A DNA stretch of 64,000 nucleotides from Ligustrum vulgare. Lineage: Eukaryota > Streptophyta > Magnoliopsida > Lamiales > Oleaceae. Where the stretch lies: the NCBI GenBank assembly GCA_963555705.1, contig OY743180.1:36116129-36180128 (forward strand), in the 5' to 3' direction. Each line of letters begins with the position of its first letter. Position 1 is the first letter of the stretch. Of this stretch, positions 52,221-64,000 are shown piece after piece. Under the pieces are notes generated by a model. It did not search any database. It saw nothing but the letters and a program-made list of their open reading frames with translations, and was not told the origin of the DNA. Both the position numbers and the translations under genes were made by a program.

Positions 52221-54161
52221 GACTCCTATTAGCTCAGGAAATCTACTTCAAACATACAATAATAATGAATTCAAAACTGAAAACAAAATCTAAAGGACCA
52301 TAAGAATTTAAATAAATAAACTACTTCCTTTACGAGAAGTACGGTTGTAGCCAGTCCAAGCGTTCATATTGAATAGCATCCCGAAATGACAAGTACTCTA
52401 CGATAACAGCTTATGTAATCGTTAATAACAATCTTTATCAAGCAAATCTTTACAAATATTTTAAAGAAAATAATAGTAAACAATGTAATAATACATATAC
52501 TGCAATACAAGAAGATGAAATTTCATACACTACTCTTACTTCTACTTATGAAATTTTAATAACCGCACCAACCTATTGTTACTCTTACCCCCATTCATTA
52601 AATTTAGTGTCTACTTCAGCTATTACTCCAACTGTGACTTACCAACTTCTACGACATCCCGTACTCGTATAATAGTTATTACTCACTTCACTCCTACTCC
52701 GACTCCTATTAACTTAAGTAATCTGCGTCAAACATACACTAATTATAAATTCGATATTAAAAACTAAATCGAACTGGCCATAATAAACATTTCACTAAAA
52801 GAAATAATTCCCTTATAAGCAACTAGGTTGTCGGCATATCAAGTGTGTAGTGTTAAAACCATTCAAAAAGACCAGTATTCCACGAGCTCGTCTTCTGCAA
52901 TGAAGACAAATATTTAATCATTGTCAAGCAAATCTTAAATAATATTTTTAAGTATACAAAAATAAACTTTACAATAATAAATCTATTGCAATACTAAAAT
53001 ATGAAATTTCATAAACTTGTCTTACTCCAAATAAAAAAAATTTCAGTAGCAGTTCCTAACAATTGTTACTCTGAATCCCATATTTGTTAAACAATAGTTC
53101 CTATTTCCACTTTTACTCGTACATCGACATACCTACCCAAGGTCCTTCCCCTATCCGAATAAAAGTTACCAACTTCTTCAACTCCCGGCCTGACTCCTAT
53201 TAACTCAGCAAATCTACTTCAAACATGCAATAATAATGAATTCAAAACTGAAAACAAAATCTAAAGGACCTTAAGAATTTAAATAAATAAACTACTTCAT
53301 TTACGAGATGTACGGTTGTAGTCAGTCCAAGCGTCCATATTGAAAAGCATCCCGAAATGAACACTATTCTACGAGAACAGCCAATGTAATCGTTAATAAC
53401 AATCTTTATCAAGCAAATCTTTACAAATATTTTAAAGAAAATAATAGTAAACAATGTAATAATACATATACAGCAATACAAGAAGATGAAATTTCATACA
53501 CTACTCTCACTTCTACTTATGAAATTTTAATATCCGCTCCAACCTATTGTTACTCTTACCCCCATTCGTTAAATTTAGTGTCTACTTCAGCTATTACTCC
53601 AACTGTGACTTACCAACTTCTACGACATCCCGTACTCGTATAATAGTTATTACTCACTTCACTCCTACTCCGACTCCTATTAACTCAAGTAATCTGCGTC
53701 AAACATACACTAATTATAAATTAAATATTAAAAACTAAATCGAACTGGCCATAATAAACATTTCACTAAAAGAATTAATTCCCTTATAAGCAACTAGGTT
53801 GTCAGCATATCAAGTGTGTAGTGTTAAAACCATTCCAAAAGACCAGTATTCTACGAGCACGTCTTCTGCAATCAATATAAATATTTAATCATTGTCAAGC
53901 AAATCTTAAATAATATATTAAAGTATACAAAAATAAACTTTACAATAATAAATCTATTGCAATACTAAAATATGAAATTTCATAAACTTGTCTTACTCCA
54001 AATAAAAAAATTTCAGTAGAAGTTCCTAACAATTGTTACTCTGAATCCCATATTTGTTAAACTTTAGTTCCTATTTCAACTTTTACTCGTACATCGACAT
54101 ACCTACCCAAGGTCCTTCCCCTATCCGAATAAAAGTTACCAACTTCTTCAACTCCCGGTCC
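52221..54161 (+). repeat. Partial higher-order repeat, copy 3 (two monomers)
   Basis: Monomers at 52221 and 53192 match the first two of copies 1 and 2. The AACTTAAG substitution (near 52714) is shared only with copy 2, so this copy derives from copy 2 or its immediate source. After this the order breaks, and the next monomer at 54162 is of a different type. Confidence 0.85.
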
Positions 54162-55086
54162 GACTCCTATTAACTCAGGAAATCTACTTCAAACATGCAA
54201 TAATAATGAATTCAAAACTGAAAACAAAATCTAAAGGACCATAAGAATTTAAATAAATAAACTACTTCCCTTACGAGAAGTACGGTTGTAGCCAGTCCAA
54301 GCGTCCATATTGAAAAGCATCCGGAAATGACAAGTATTCTACGATAACAGCTTATGTAATCGTTAATAACAATCTTTCTCAAGCAAATCTTAACAAATAT
54401 TTTAAAGAAAATAATAGTAAACAATGTAATAATACATATACTGCAATACAAGAAGATGAAATTTCATACACTACTCTTACTTCTACTTATGAAATTTTAA
54501 TAACCGCTCCAACCTATTGTTACTCTTACCCCCATTCGTTAAATTTAGTGTCTACTTCAGCTATTACTCAAACTGTGACTTACCAACTCCTACAACATCC
54601 CGTACTCGTATAATAGTTATTACTCACTTCACTCCTACTCCGACTCCTATTAACTCAAGTAATCTACGTCAAACATACACTAATTATAAATTCAATATTA
54701 AAAACTAAATCGAACTGGCCATAATAAACATTTCACTAAAAGAAATAATTCCCTTTTAAGCAACTAGGTTGTCGGCATATCAAGTGTGGAGTGTTAAAAC
54801 CATTCCAAAAGACCAGTATTCTACGAGCACGTCTTCTGCAATCAATACAAATATTTAATCATTGTCAAGCAAATCTTAAATAATATTTTAAAGTATACAA
54901 AAATAAACTTTACAATAATAAATCTATTGCAATACTAAAATATGAAATTTCATAAACTTGTCTTACTCCAAATAAAAAAAACTTTCAGTAGCAGTTCCTA
55001 ACAATTGTTACTCGTACATCGACATACCTACCCCAGGTCCTTACCCTATCCGAATAAAAGTTACCAACTTCTTCAACTCCAAGTCC
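54162..55086 (+). repeat. Transition monomer before the homogeneous run
   Basis: This is a 925-bp monomer. Half A resembles the monomer at 40903. Half B already has the CCCTTTTAAGC and eight-A-plus-CTTTCAG states of the following homogeneous run, so it is the boundary or hybrid copy from which that run could have been seeded. Confidence 0.75.
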
Positions 55087-58000
55087 GACTACTATTAGCT
55101 CAGGAAATCTACTTCAAACGTACAATAATATCATTCAAAACTGAAAACAAAATCTAAAGGACCATAAGAATTTAAATAAATAAACTACTTCCCTTACGAG
55201 AAGTACGGTTGTAGCCAGTCCAAGCGTCCATATTGAAAAGCATCCCGAAATGACAAGTACTCTACGATAACAGCTTATGTAATCGTTAATAACAATCTTT
55301 ATCAAGCAAATCTTTACAAATATTTTAAAGAAAATAATAGTAAACAATGTAATAATACATATACTGCAATACAAGAAGATGAAATTTCATACACTACTCT
55401 TACTTCTACTTATGAAATTTTAATAACCGCTCCAACCTATTGTTACTCTTACCCCCATTCGTTAAATTTAGTGTCTACTTCAGCTATTACTCAAACTGTG
55501 ACTTACCAACTCCTACAACATCCCGTACTCGTATAATAGTTATTACTCACTTCACTCCTACTCCGACTCCTATTAACTCAAGTAATCTACGTCAAACATA
55601 CACTAATTATAAATTCAATATTAAAAACTAAATCGAACTGGCCATAATAAACATTTCACTAAAAGAAATAATTCCCTTTTAAGCAACTAGGTTGTCGGCA
55701 TATCAAGTGTGGAGTGTTAAAACCATTCCAAAAGACCAGTATTCTACGAGCACGTCTTCTGCAATCAATACAAATATTTAATCATTGTCAAGCAAATCTT
55801 AAATAATATTTTAAAGTATACAAAAATAAACTTTACAATAATAAATCTATTGCAATACTAAAATATGAAATTTCATAAACTTGTCCTACTCCAAATAAAA
55901 AAAACTTTCAGTAGCAGTTCCTAACAATTGTTACTCGTACATCGACATACCTACCCCAGGTCCTTACCCTATCCGAATAAAAGTTACCAACTTCTTCAAC
56001 TCCAAGTCCGACTCCTATTAGCTCAGGAAATCTACTTCAAACGTACAATAATATCATTCAAAACTGAAAACAAAATCTAAAGGACCATAAGAATTTAAAT
56101 AAATAAACTACTTCCTTTACGAGAAGTACGGTTGTAGCCAGTCCAAGCGTCCATATTGAAAAGCATCCCGAAATGACAAGTACTCTACGATAACAGCTTA
56201 TGTAATCGTTAATAACAATCTTTATCAAGCAAATCTTTACAAATATTTTAAAGAAAATAATAGTAAACAATGTAATAATACATATACTGCAATACAAGAA
56301 GATGAAATTTCATACACTACTCTTACTTCTACTTATGAAATTTTAATAACCGCTCCAACCTATTGTTACTCTTACCCCCATTCGTTAAATTTAGTGTCTA
56401 CTTCAGCTATTACTCAAACTGTGACGTACCAACTCCTACAACATCCCGTACTCGTATAATAGTTATTACTCACTTCACTCCTACTCCGACTCCTATTAAC
56501 TCAAGTAATCTACGTCAAACATACACTAATTATAAATTCAATATTAAAAACTAAATCGAACTGGCCATAATAAACATTTCACTAAAAGAAATAATTCCCT
56601 TTTAAGCAACTAGGTTGTCGGCATATCAAGTGTGGAGTGTTAAAACCATTCCAAAAGACCAGTATTCTACGAGCACGTCTTCTGCAATCAATACAAATAT
56701 TTAATCATTGTCAAGCAAATCTTAAATAATATTTTAAAGTATACAAAAATAAACTTTACAATAATAAATCTATTGCAATACTAAAATATGAAATTTCATA
56801 AACTTGTCTTACTCCAAATAAAAAAAACTTTCAGTAGCCGTTCCTAACAATTGTTACTCGTACATCGACATACCTACCCCAGGTCCTTACCCTATCCGAA
56901 TAAAAGTTACCAACTTCTTCAACTCCAAGTCCGACTCCTATTAGCTCAGGAAATCTACTTCAAACGTACAATAATATCATTCAAAACTGAAAACAAAATC
57001 TAAAGGACCATAAGAATTTAAATAAATAAACTACTTCCTTTACGAGAAGTACGGTTGTAGCCAGTCCAAGCGTCCATATTGAAAAGCATCCCGAAATGAC
57101 AAGTACTCTACGATAACAGCTTATGTAATCGTTAATAACAATCTTTATCAAGCAAATCTTTACAAATATTTTAAAGAAAATAATAGTAAACAATGTAATA
57201 ATACATATACTGCAATACAAGAAGATGAAATTTCATACACTACTCTTACTTCTACTTATGAAATTTTAATAACCGCTCCAACCTATTGTTACTCTTACCC
57301 CCATTCGTTAAATTTAGTGTCTACTTCAGCTATTACTCAAACTGTGACTTACCAACTCCTACAACATCCCGTACTCGTATAATAGTTATTACTCACTTCA
57401 CTCCTACTCCGACTCCTATTAACTCAAGTAATCTACGTCAAACATACACTAATTATAAATTCAATATTAAAAACTAAATCGAACTGGCCATAATAAACAT
57501 TTCATTAAAAGAAATAATTCCCTTTTAAGCAACTAGGTTGTCGGCATATCAAGTGTGGAGTGTTAAAACCATTCCAAAAGACCAGTATTCTACGAGCACG
57601 TCTTCTGCAATCAATACAAATATTTAATCATTGTCAAGCAAATCTTAAATAATATTTTAAAGTATACAAAAATAAACTTTACAATAATAAATCTATTGCA
57701 ATACTAAAATATGAAATTTCATAAACTTGTCTTACTCCAAATAAAAAAAACTTTCAGTAGCAGTTCCTAACAATTGTTACTCGTACATCGACATACCTAC
57801 CCCAGGTCCTTACCCTATCCGAATAAAAGTTACCAACTTCTTCAACTCCAAGTCCGACTCCTATTAGCTCAGGAAATCTACTTCAAACGTACAATAATAT
57901 CATTCAAAACTGAAAACAAAATCTAAAGGACCATAAGAATTTAAATAAATAAACTACTTCCTTTACGAGAAGTACGGTTGTAGCCAGTCCAAGCGTCCAT

Positions 58001-61000
58001 ATTGAAAAGCATCCCGAAATGACAAGTACTCTACGATAACAGCTTATGTAATCGTTAATAACAATCTTTATCAAGCAAATCTTTACAAATATTTTAAAGA
58101 AAATAATAGTAAACAATGTAATAATACATATACTGCAATACAAGAAGATGAAATTTCATACACTACTCTTACTTCTACTTATGAAATTTTAATAACCGCT
58201 CCAACCTATTGTTACTCTTACCCCCATTCGTTAAATTTAGTGTCTACTTCAGCTATTACTCAAACTGTGACTTACCAACTCCTACAACATCCCGTACTCG
58301 TATAATAGTTATTACTCACTTCACTCCTACTCCGACTCCTATTAACTCAAGTAATCTACGTCAAACATACACTAATTATAAATTCAATATTAAAAACTAA
58401 ATCGAACTGGCCATAATAAACATTTCACTAAAAGAAATAATTCCCTTTTAAGCAACTAGGTTGTCGGCATATCAAGTGTGGAGTGTTAAAACCATTCCAA
58501 AAGACCAGTATTCTACGAGCACGTCTTCTGCAATCAATACAAATATTTAATCATTGTCAAGCAAATCTTAAATAATATTTTAAAGTATACAAAAATAAAC
58601 TTTACAATAATAAATCTATTGCAATACTAAAATATGAAATTTCATAAACTTGTCTTACTCCAAATAAAAAAAACTTTCAGTAGCAGTTCCTAACAATTGT
58701 TACTCGTACATCGACATACCTACCCCAGGTCCTCACCCTATCCGAATAAAAGTTACCAACTTCTTCAACTCCAAGTCCGACTCCTATTAGCTCAGGAAAT
58801 CTACTTCAAACGTACAATAATATCATTCAAAACTGAAAACAAAATCTAAAGGACCATAAGAATTTAAATAAATAAACTACTTCCTTTACGAGAAGTACGG
58901 TTGTAGCCAGTCCAAGCGTCCATATTGAAAAGCATCCCGAAATGACAAGTACTCTACGATAACAGCTTATGTAATCGTTAATAACAATCTTTATCAAGCA
59001 AATCTTTACAAATATTTTAAAGAAAATAATAGTAAACAATGTAATAATACATATACTGCAATACAAGAAGATGAAATTTCATACACTACTCTTACTTCTA
59101 CTTATGAAATTTTAATAACCGCTCCAACCTATTGTTACTCTTACCCCCATTCGTTAAATTTAGTGTCTACTTCAGCTATTACTCAAACTGTGACTTACCA
59201 ACTCCTACAACATCCCGTACTCGTATAATAGTTATTACTCACTTCACTCCTACTCCGACTCCTATTAACTCAAGTAATCTACGTCAAACATACACTAATT
59301 ATAAATTCAATATTAAAAACTAAATCGAACTGGCCATAATAAACATTTCACTAAAAGAAATAATTCCCTTTTAAGCAACTAGGTTGTCGGCATATCAAGT
59401 GTGGAGTGTTAAAACCATTCCAAAAGACCAGTATTCTACGAGCACGTCTTCTGCAATCAATACAAATATTTAATCATTGTCAAGCAAATCTTAAATAATA
59501 TTTTAAAGTATACAAAAATAAACTTTACAATAATAAATCTATTGCAATACTAAAATATGAAATTTCATAAACTTGTCTTACTCCAAATAAAAAAAACTTT
59601 CAGTAGCAGTTCCTAACAATTGTTACTCGTACATCGACATACCTACCCCAGGTCCTTACCCTATCCGAATAAAAGTAACCAACTTCTTCAACTCCAAGTC
59701 CGACTCCTATTAGCTCAGGAAATCTACTTCAAACGTACAATAATATCATTCAAAACTGAAAACAAAATCTAAAGGACCATAAGAATTTAAATAAATAAAC
59801 TACTTCCTTTACGAGAAGTACGGTTGTAGCCAGTCCAAGCGTCCATATTGAAAAGCATCCCGAAATGACAAGTACTCTACGATAACAGCTTATGTAATCG
59901 TTAATAACAATCTTTATCAAGCAAATCTTTACAAATATTTTAAAGAAAATAATAGTAAACAATGTAATAATACATATACTGCAATACAAGAAGATGAAAT
60001 TTCATACACTACTCTTACTTCTACTTATGAAATTTTAATAACCGCTCCAACCTATTGTTACTCTTACCCCCATTCGTTAAATTTAGTGTCTACTTCAGCT
60101 ATTACTCAAACTGTGACTTACCAACTCCTACAACATCCCGTACTCGTATAATAGTTATTACTCACTTCACTCCTACTCCGACTCCTATTAACTCAAGTAA
60201 TCTACGTCAAACATACACTAATTATAAATTCAATATTAAAAACTAAATCGAACTGGCCATAATAAACATTTCATTAAAAGAAATAATTCCCTTTTAAGCA
60301 ACTAGGTTGTCGGCATATCAAGTGTGGAGTGTTAAAACCATTCCAAAAGACCAGTATTCTACGAGCACGTCTTCTGCAATCAATACAAATATTTAATCAT
60401 TGTCAAGCAAATCTTAAATAATATTTTAAAGTATACAAAAATAAACTTTACAATAATAAATCTATTGCAATACTAAAATATGAAATTTCATAAACTTGTC
60501 TTACTCCAAATAAAAAAAACTTTCAGTAGCAGTTCCTAACAATTGTTACTCGTACATCGACATACCTACCCCAGGTCCTTACCCTATCCGAATAAAAGTT
60601 ACCAACTTCTTCAACTCCAAGTCCGACTCCTATTAGCTCAGGAAATCTACTTCAAACGTACAATAATATCATTCAAAACTGAAAACAAAATCTAAAGGAC
60701 CATAAGAATTTAAATAAATAAACTACTTCCTTTACGAGAAGTACGGTTGTAGCCAGTCCAAGCGTCCATATTGAAAAGCATCCCGAAATGACAAGTACTC
60801 TACGATAACAGCTTATGTAATCGTTAATAACAATCTTTATCAAGCAAATCTTTACAAATATTTTAAAGAAAATAATAGTAAACAATGTAATAATACATAT
60901 ACTGCAATACAAGAAGATGAAATTTCATACACTACTCTTACTTCTACTTATGAAATTTTAATAACCGCTCCAACCTATTGTTACTCTTACCCCCATTCGT

Positions 61001-62469
61001 TAAATTTAGTGTCTACTTCAGCTATTACTCAAACTGTGACTTACCAACTCCTACAACATCCCGTACTCGTATAATAGTTATTACTCACTTCACTCCTACT
61101 CCGACTCCTATTAACTCAAGTAATCTACGTCAAACATACACTAATTATAAATTCAATATTAAAAACTAAATCGAACTGGCCATAATAAACATTTCACTAA
61201 AAGAAATAATTCCCTTTTAAGCAACTAGGTTGTCGGCATATCAAGTGTGGAGTGTTAAAACCATTCCAAAAGACCAGTATTCTACGAGCACGTCTTCTGC
61301 AATCAATACAAATATTTAATCATTGTCAAGCAAATCTTAAATAATATTTTAAAGTATACAAAAATAAACTTTACAATAATAAATCTATTGCAATACTAAA
61401 ATATGAAATTTCATAAACTTGTCTTACTCCAAATAAAAAAAACTTTCAGTAGCAGTTCCTAACAATTGTTACTCGTACATCGACATACCTACCCCAGGTC
61501 CTTACCCTATCCGAATAAAAGTAACCAACTTCTTCAACTCCAAGTCCGACTCCTATTAGCTCAGGAAATCTACTTCAAACGTACAATAATATCATTCAAA
61601 ACTGAAAACAAAATCTAAAGGACCATAAGAATTTAAATAAATAAACTACTTCCTTTACGAGAAGTACGGTTGTAGCCAGTCCAAGCGTCCATATTGAAAA
61701 GCATCCCGAAATGACAAGTACTCTACGATAACAGCTTATGTAATCGTTAATAACAATCTTTATCAAGCAAATCTTTACAAATATTTTAAAGAAAATAATA
61801 GTAAACAATGTAATAATACATATACTGCAATACAAGAAGATGAAATTTCATACACTACTCTTACTTCTACTTATGAAATTTTAATAACCGCTCCAACCTA
61901 TTGTTACTCTTACCCCCATTCGTTAAATTTAGTGTCTACTTCAGCTATTACTCAAACTGTGACTTACCAACTCCTACAACATCCCGTACTCGTATAATAG
62001 TTATTACTCACTTCACTCCTACTCCGACTCCTATTAACTCAAGTAATCTACGTCAAACATACACTAATTATAAATTCAATATTAAAAACTAAATCGAACT
62101 GGCCATAATAAACATTTCACTAAAAGAAATAATTCCCTTATAAGCAACTAGGTTGTCGGCATATCAAGTGTGGATTGTTAAAACCATTCCAAAAGACCAG
62201 TATTCTACGAGCACGTCTTCTGCAATCAATACAAATATTTAATCATTGTCAAGCAAATCTTAAATAATATTTTAAAGTATACAAAAATAAACTTTACAAT
62301 AATAAATCTATTGCAATACTAAAATATGAAATTTCATAAACTTGTCTTACTCCAAATAAAAAAACTTTCAGTAGCAGTTCCTAACAATTGTTACTCGTAC
62401 ATCGACATACCTACCCCAGGTCCTTACCCTATCCGAATAAAAGTTACCAACTTCTTCAACTCCCAGTCC
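55087..62469 (+). repeat. Homogeneous monomeric run of eight 922/923-bp monomers
   Basis: Monomers start at 55087, 56010, 56933, 57856, 58779, 59702, 60625 and 61548, exactly 923 bp apart. They differ by only a handful of substitutions, for example at 56426 (GACGTACC), 56839 (AGCCGTTCC) and 58734 (CCTCACCC), plus some shared between non-adjacent copies. All carry the CGTACAATAATATCATTC variant and lack the 47-bp segment. The high similarity and single-monomer period suggest the youngest amplification in the window. Confidence 0.88.
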
Positions 62470-64000
62470 GACTCCTATTAGCTCAGGAAATCTACTTCAA
62501 ACATACAATAATATGGAATTCAAAACTGAAAACAAAATCTAAAGGACCATAAGAATTTAAATAAATAAACTACTTCCTTTACGAGAAGTACGGTTGTAGC
62601 CAGTCCAAGCGTCCATATTGAAAAGCATCCCGAAATGACAAGTACTCTACGATAACAGCTTATGTAATCGTTAATAACAATCTTTCTCAAGCAAATCTTA
62701 ACAAATATTTTAAAGAAAATAATAGTAAACAATGTAATAATACATATACTGCAATACAAGAAGATGAAATTTCATACACTACTCTTACTTCTACTTATGA
62801 AATTTTAATAACCGCTCCAACCTATTGTTACTCTTACCCCCATTCGTTAAATTTAGTGTCTACTTCAGCTATTACTCCAACTGTGACTTACCAACTTCTA
62901 CGACATCCCGTACTCGTATAATAGTTATTACTCACTTCACTCCTACTCCGACTCCTATTAACTCAAGTAATCTGCGTCAAACATACACTAATTATAAATT
63001 CGATGTTAAAAACAAAATGGAACTGGCCATAATAAACATTTCACTAAAAGAAATAATTCCCTTATAAGCAACTAGGTTGTCGGCATATCAAGTGTGTAGT
63101 GTTAAAACCATTCAAAAAGACCAGTATTCTACGAGCACGTCTTCTGCATTGAAGACAAATATTTAATCATTGTCAAGCAAATCTTAAATAATATTTTTAA
63201 GTATACAAAAATAAACTTTACAATAATAAATCTATTGCAATACTAAAATATGAAATTTCATAAACTTGTCTTACTCCAAATAAAAAAAATTTCAGTAGCA
63301 GTTCCTAACAATTGTTACTCTGAATCCCATATTTGTTAAACAATAGTTCCTATTTCCACTTTTACTCGTACATCGACATACCTACCCAAGGTCCTTCCCC
63401 TATCCGAATAAAAGTTACCAACTTCTTCAACTCCCGGTCCGACTCCTATTAACTCAGGAAATCTACTTCAAACATGCAATAATAATGAATTCAAAACTGA
63501 AAACAAAATCTAAAGGACCATAAGAATTTAAATAAATAAACTACTTCCTTTACGAGAAGTACGTTTGTAGCCAGTCCAAGCGTCCATATTGAAAAGCATC
63601 CCGAAATGACAACTATTCTACGAGAACAACCAATGTAATCGTTAATAACAATCTTTATCAAGCAAATCTTTACAAATATTTTAAAGAAAATAATAGTAAA
63701 CAATGTAATAATACATATACAGCAATACAAGAAGATGAAATTTCATACACTACTCTCACTTCTACTTATGAAATTTTAATATCCGGTCCAACCTATTGTT
63801 ACTCTCACCCCCATTCCTTAAATATAGTGTCTACTTCAGCTATTACTCCAACTGTGACTTACCAACTTCTACGACATCCCTACTCGTATAATAGTTATTA
63901 CTCACTTCACTCCTACTCCGACTCCTATTAACTCAAGTAATCTACGTCAAACATACACTAATTATAAATTCAATATTAAAAACTAAATCGAACTGGCCAT
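62470..64000 (+). repeat. Two mixed-type monomers at the window end (second incomplete)
   Basis: The monomer at 62470 is 971 bp with an AATATGGAATTC variant; substitutions near 63014 remove the stop that usually ends the plus-strand frame. The monomer at 63441 has CTCACCCCCATTCC as in type d and a 1-bp deletion (CCCTACTC for CCCGTACTC near 63879). It is still in half B when the window ends, so the array continues downstream. Confidence 0.85.

Larger units (their letters stand above)
1..64000 (+). repeat. Long-monomer satellite DNA array, 68 head-to-tail monomers, fills the window
   Basis: The same roughly 0.92-0.97 kb sequence recurs from the first base to the last, always in the same orientation, with no unrelated sequence between copies. 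Counting from the conserved GACTCCTATTA block at the start of half A, monomers begin at 94, 1018, 1942, 2912 and so on to 63441. Spacings fall into about 922-925 bp and about 968-972 bp classes, plus two 933-bp copies with an extra deletion. Copies differ by scattered substitutions and small indels, and neighbouring copies or blocks are often nearly identical, as expected for satellite DNA evolving by unequal crossover and conversion. Hand-counted G+C of the first 600 bases is about 34%. I recognise no named satellite family. A eukaryotic heterochromatic location is inferred from the architecture, not seen directly. Confidence 0.97.

Noticed and set aside
1..64000. CENP-B box in the monomer
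   Set aside because: I looked for the core TTCGnnnnAnnCGGG on both strands. TTCGTTAAATTTAG and CCCGTACTCG resemble parts of it but lack the rest.
1..64000. Kinetoplast minicircle or mitochondrial repeat
   Set aside because: The unit size of about 1 kb and AT-richness suggested it, but no universal minicircle origin dodecamer was seen, and the changing higher-order periods fit a chromosomal satellite.
1..64000. CRISPR array or bacterial repeat locus
   Set aside because: There are no short repeats separated by unique spacers, and every base belongs to the 0.92/0.97 kb unit. No bacterial gene, ribosome binding site or operon is present.
1..64000. Transposable element origin (terminal repeats, transposase or reverse transcriptase fragments)
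   Set aside because: There is no long open frame, target-site duplication or terminal inverted repeat bounding the monomer, and no frame resembling a mobile-element enzyme. A very decayed non-autonomous ancestor cannot be excluded.

Overview
The whole 64 kb window is one uninterrupted head-to-tail array of a long-monomer satellite DNA. I find no protein-coding gene, tRNA, rRNA, transposon, CRISPR array or unique-sequence island in it. The organism is almost certainly a eukaryote, and the array probably belongs to centromeric, pericentromeric, subtelomeric or sex-chromosome heterochromatin. The sequence alone does not identify the species. A hand count of the first 600 bases gives about 34% G+C, with about 144 C against 58 G on the + strand, and CpG is not depleted (15 seen, about 14 expected).

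The basic unit has two size classes, about 922-925 bp (short) and 968-972 bp (long), plus two 933-bp copies carrying an extra deletion. I count 68 monomers (the last one incomplete) after a 93-bp tail of an earlier one. Each monomer is itself an old dimer. Half A is about 480 bp and half B is about 444 bp (short) or about 490 bp (long). The halves align along their length at roughly 60-70% identity by eye. The size classes differ by a 47-bp segment of half B flanked by TTACTC direct repeats. Half A still has the matching segment, so the long form is ancestral and the short form is a deletion. A perfect 12-bp palindrome (ATGAAATTTCAT) lies at the matching place in both halves, and a second one (TAACAATTGTTA) lies in half B beside the 47-bp indel.

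Layout: 94-15112 is a trimeric higher-order repeat (short, short, long; 2816-2818 bp) with one copy collapsed to a dimer and a last copy that breaks off. 15113-18899 is an apparently perfect 1894-bp duplication. 18900-29443 is mostly 970-bp monomers with a displaced second copy of a multi-monomer block. 29444-35170 has a 3833-bp period. 35171-43721 is a mosaic, including a segment copied from the first HOR domain about 25.7 kb away. 43722-54161 is a tetrameric HOR (3788 bp), its expanded pentameric copy (4711 bp) and a partial third copy. 55087-62469 is a very homogeneous run of eight 922/923-bp monomers, probably the most recent amplification. 62470-64000 returns to mixed monomers.

The many short open frames (63 codons on +, 79 codons on -) are the same two stretches of monomer read again and again. 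They open only with TTG, vary mostly by amino-acid changes, and are broken in several copies, so I do not call them genes. Nothing here works together as a gene system. The biology is array evolution (unequal crossover, conversion, local amplification) and, possibly, a DNA-binding protein that recognises the conserved palindromes.
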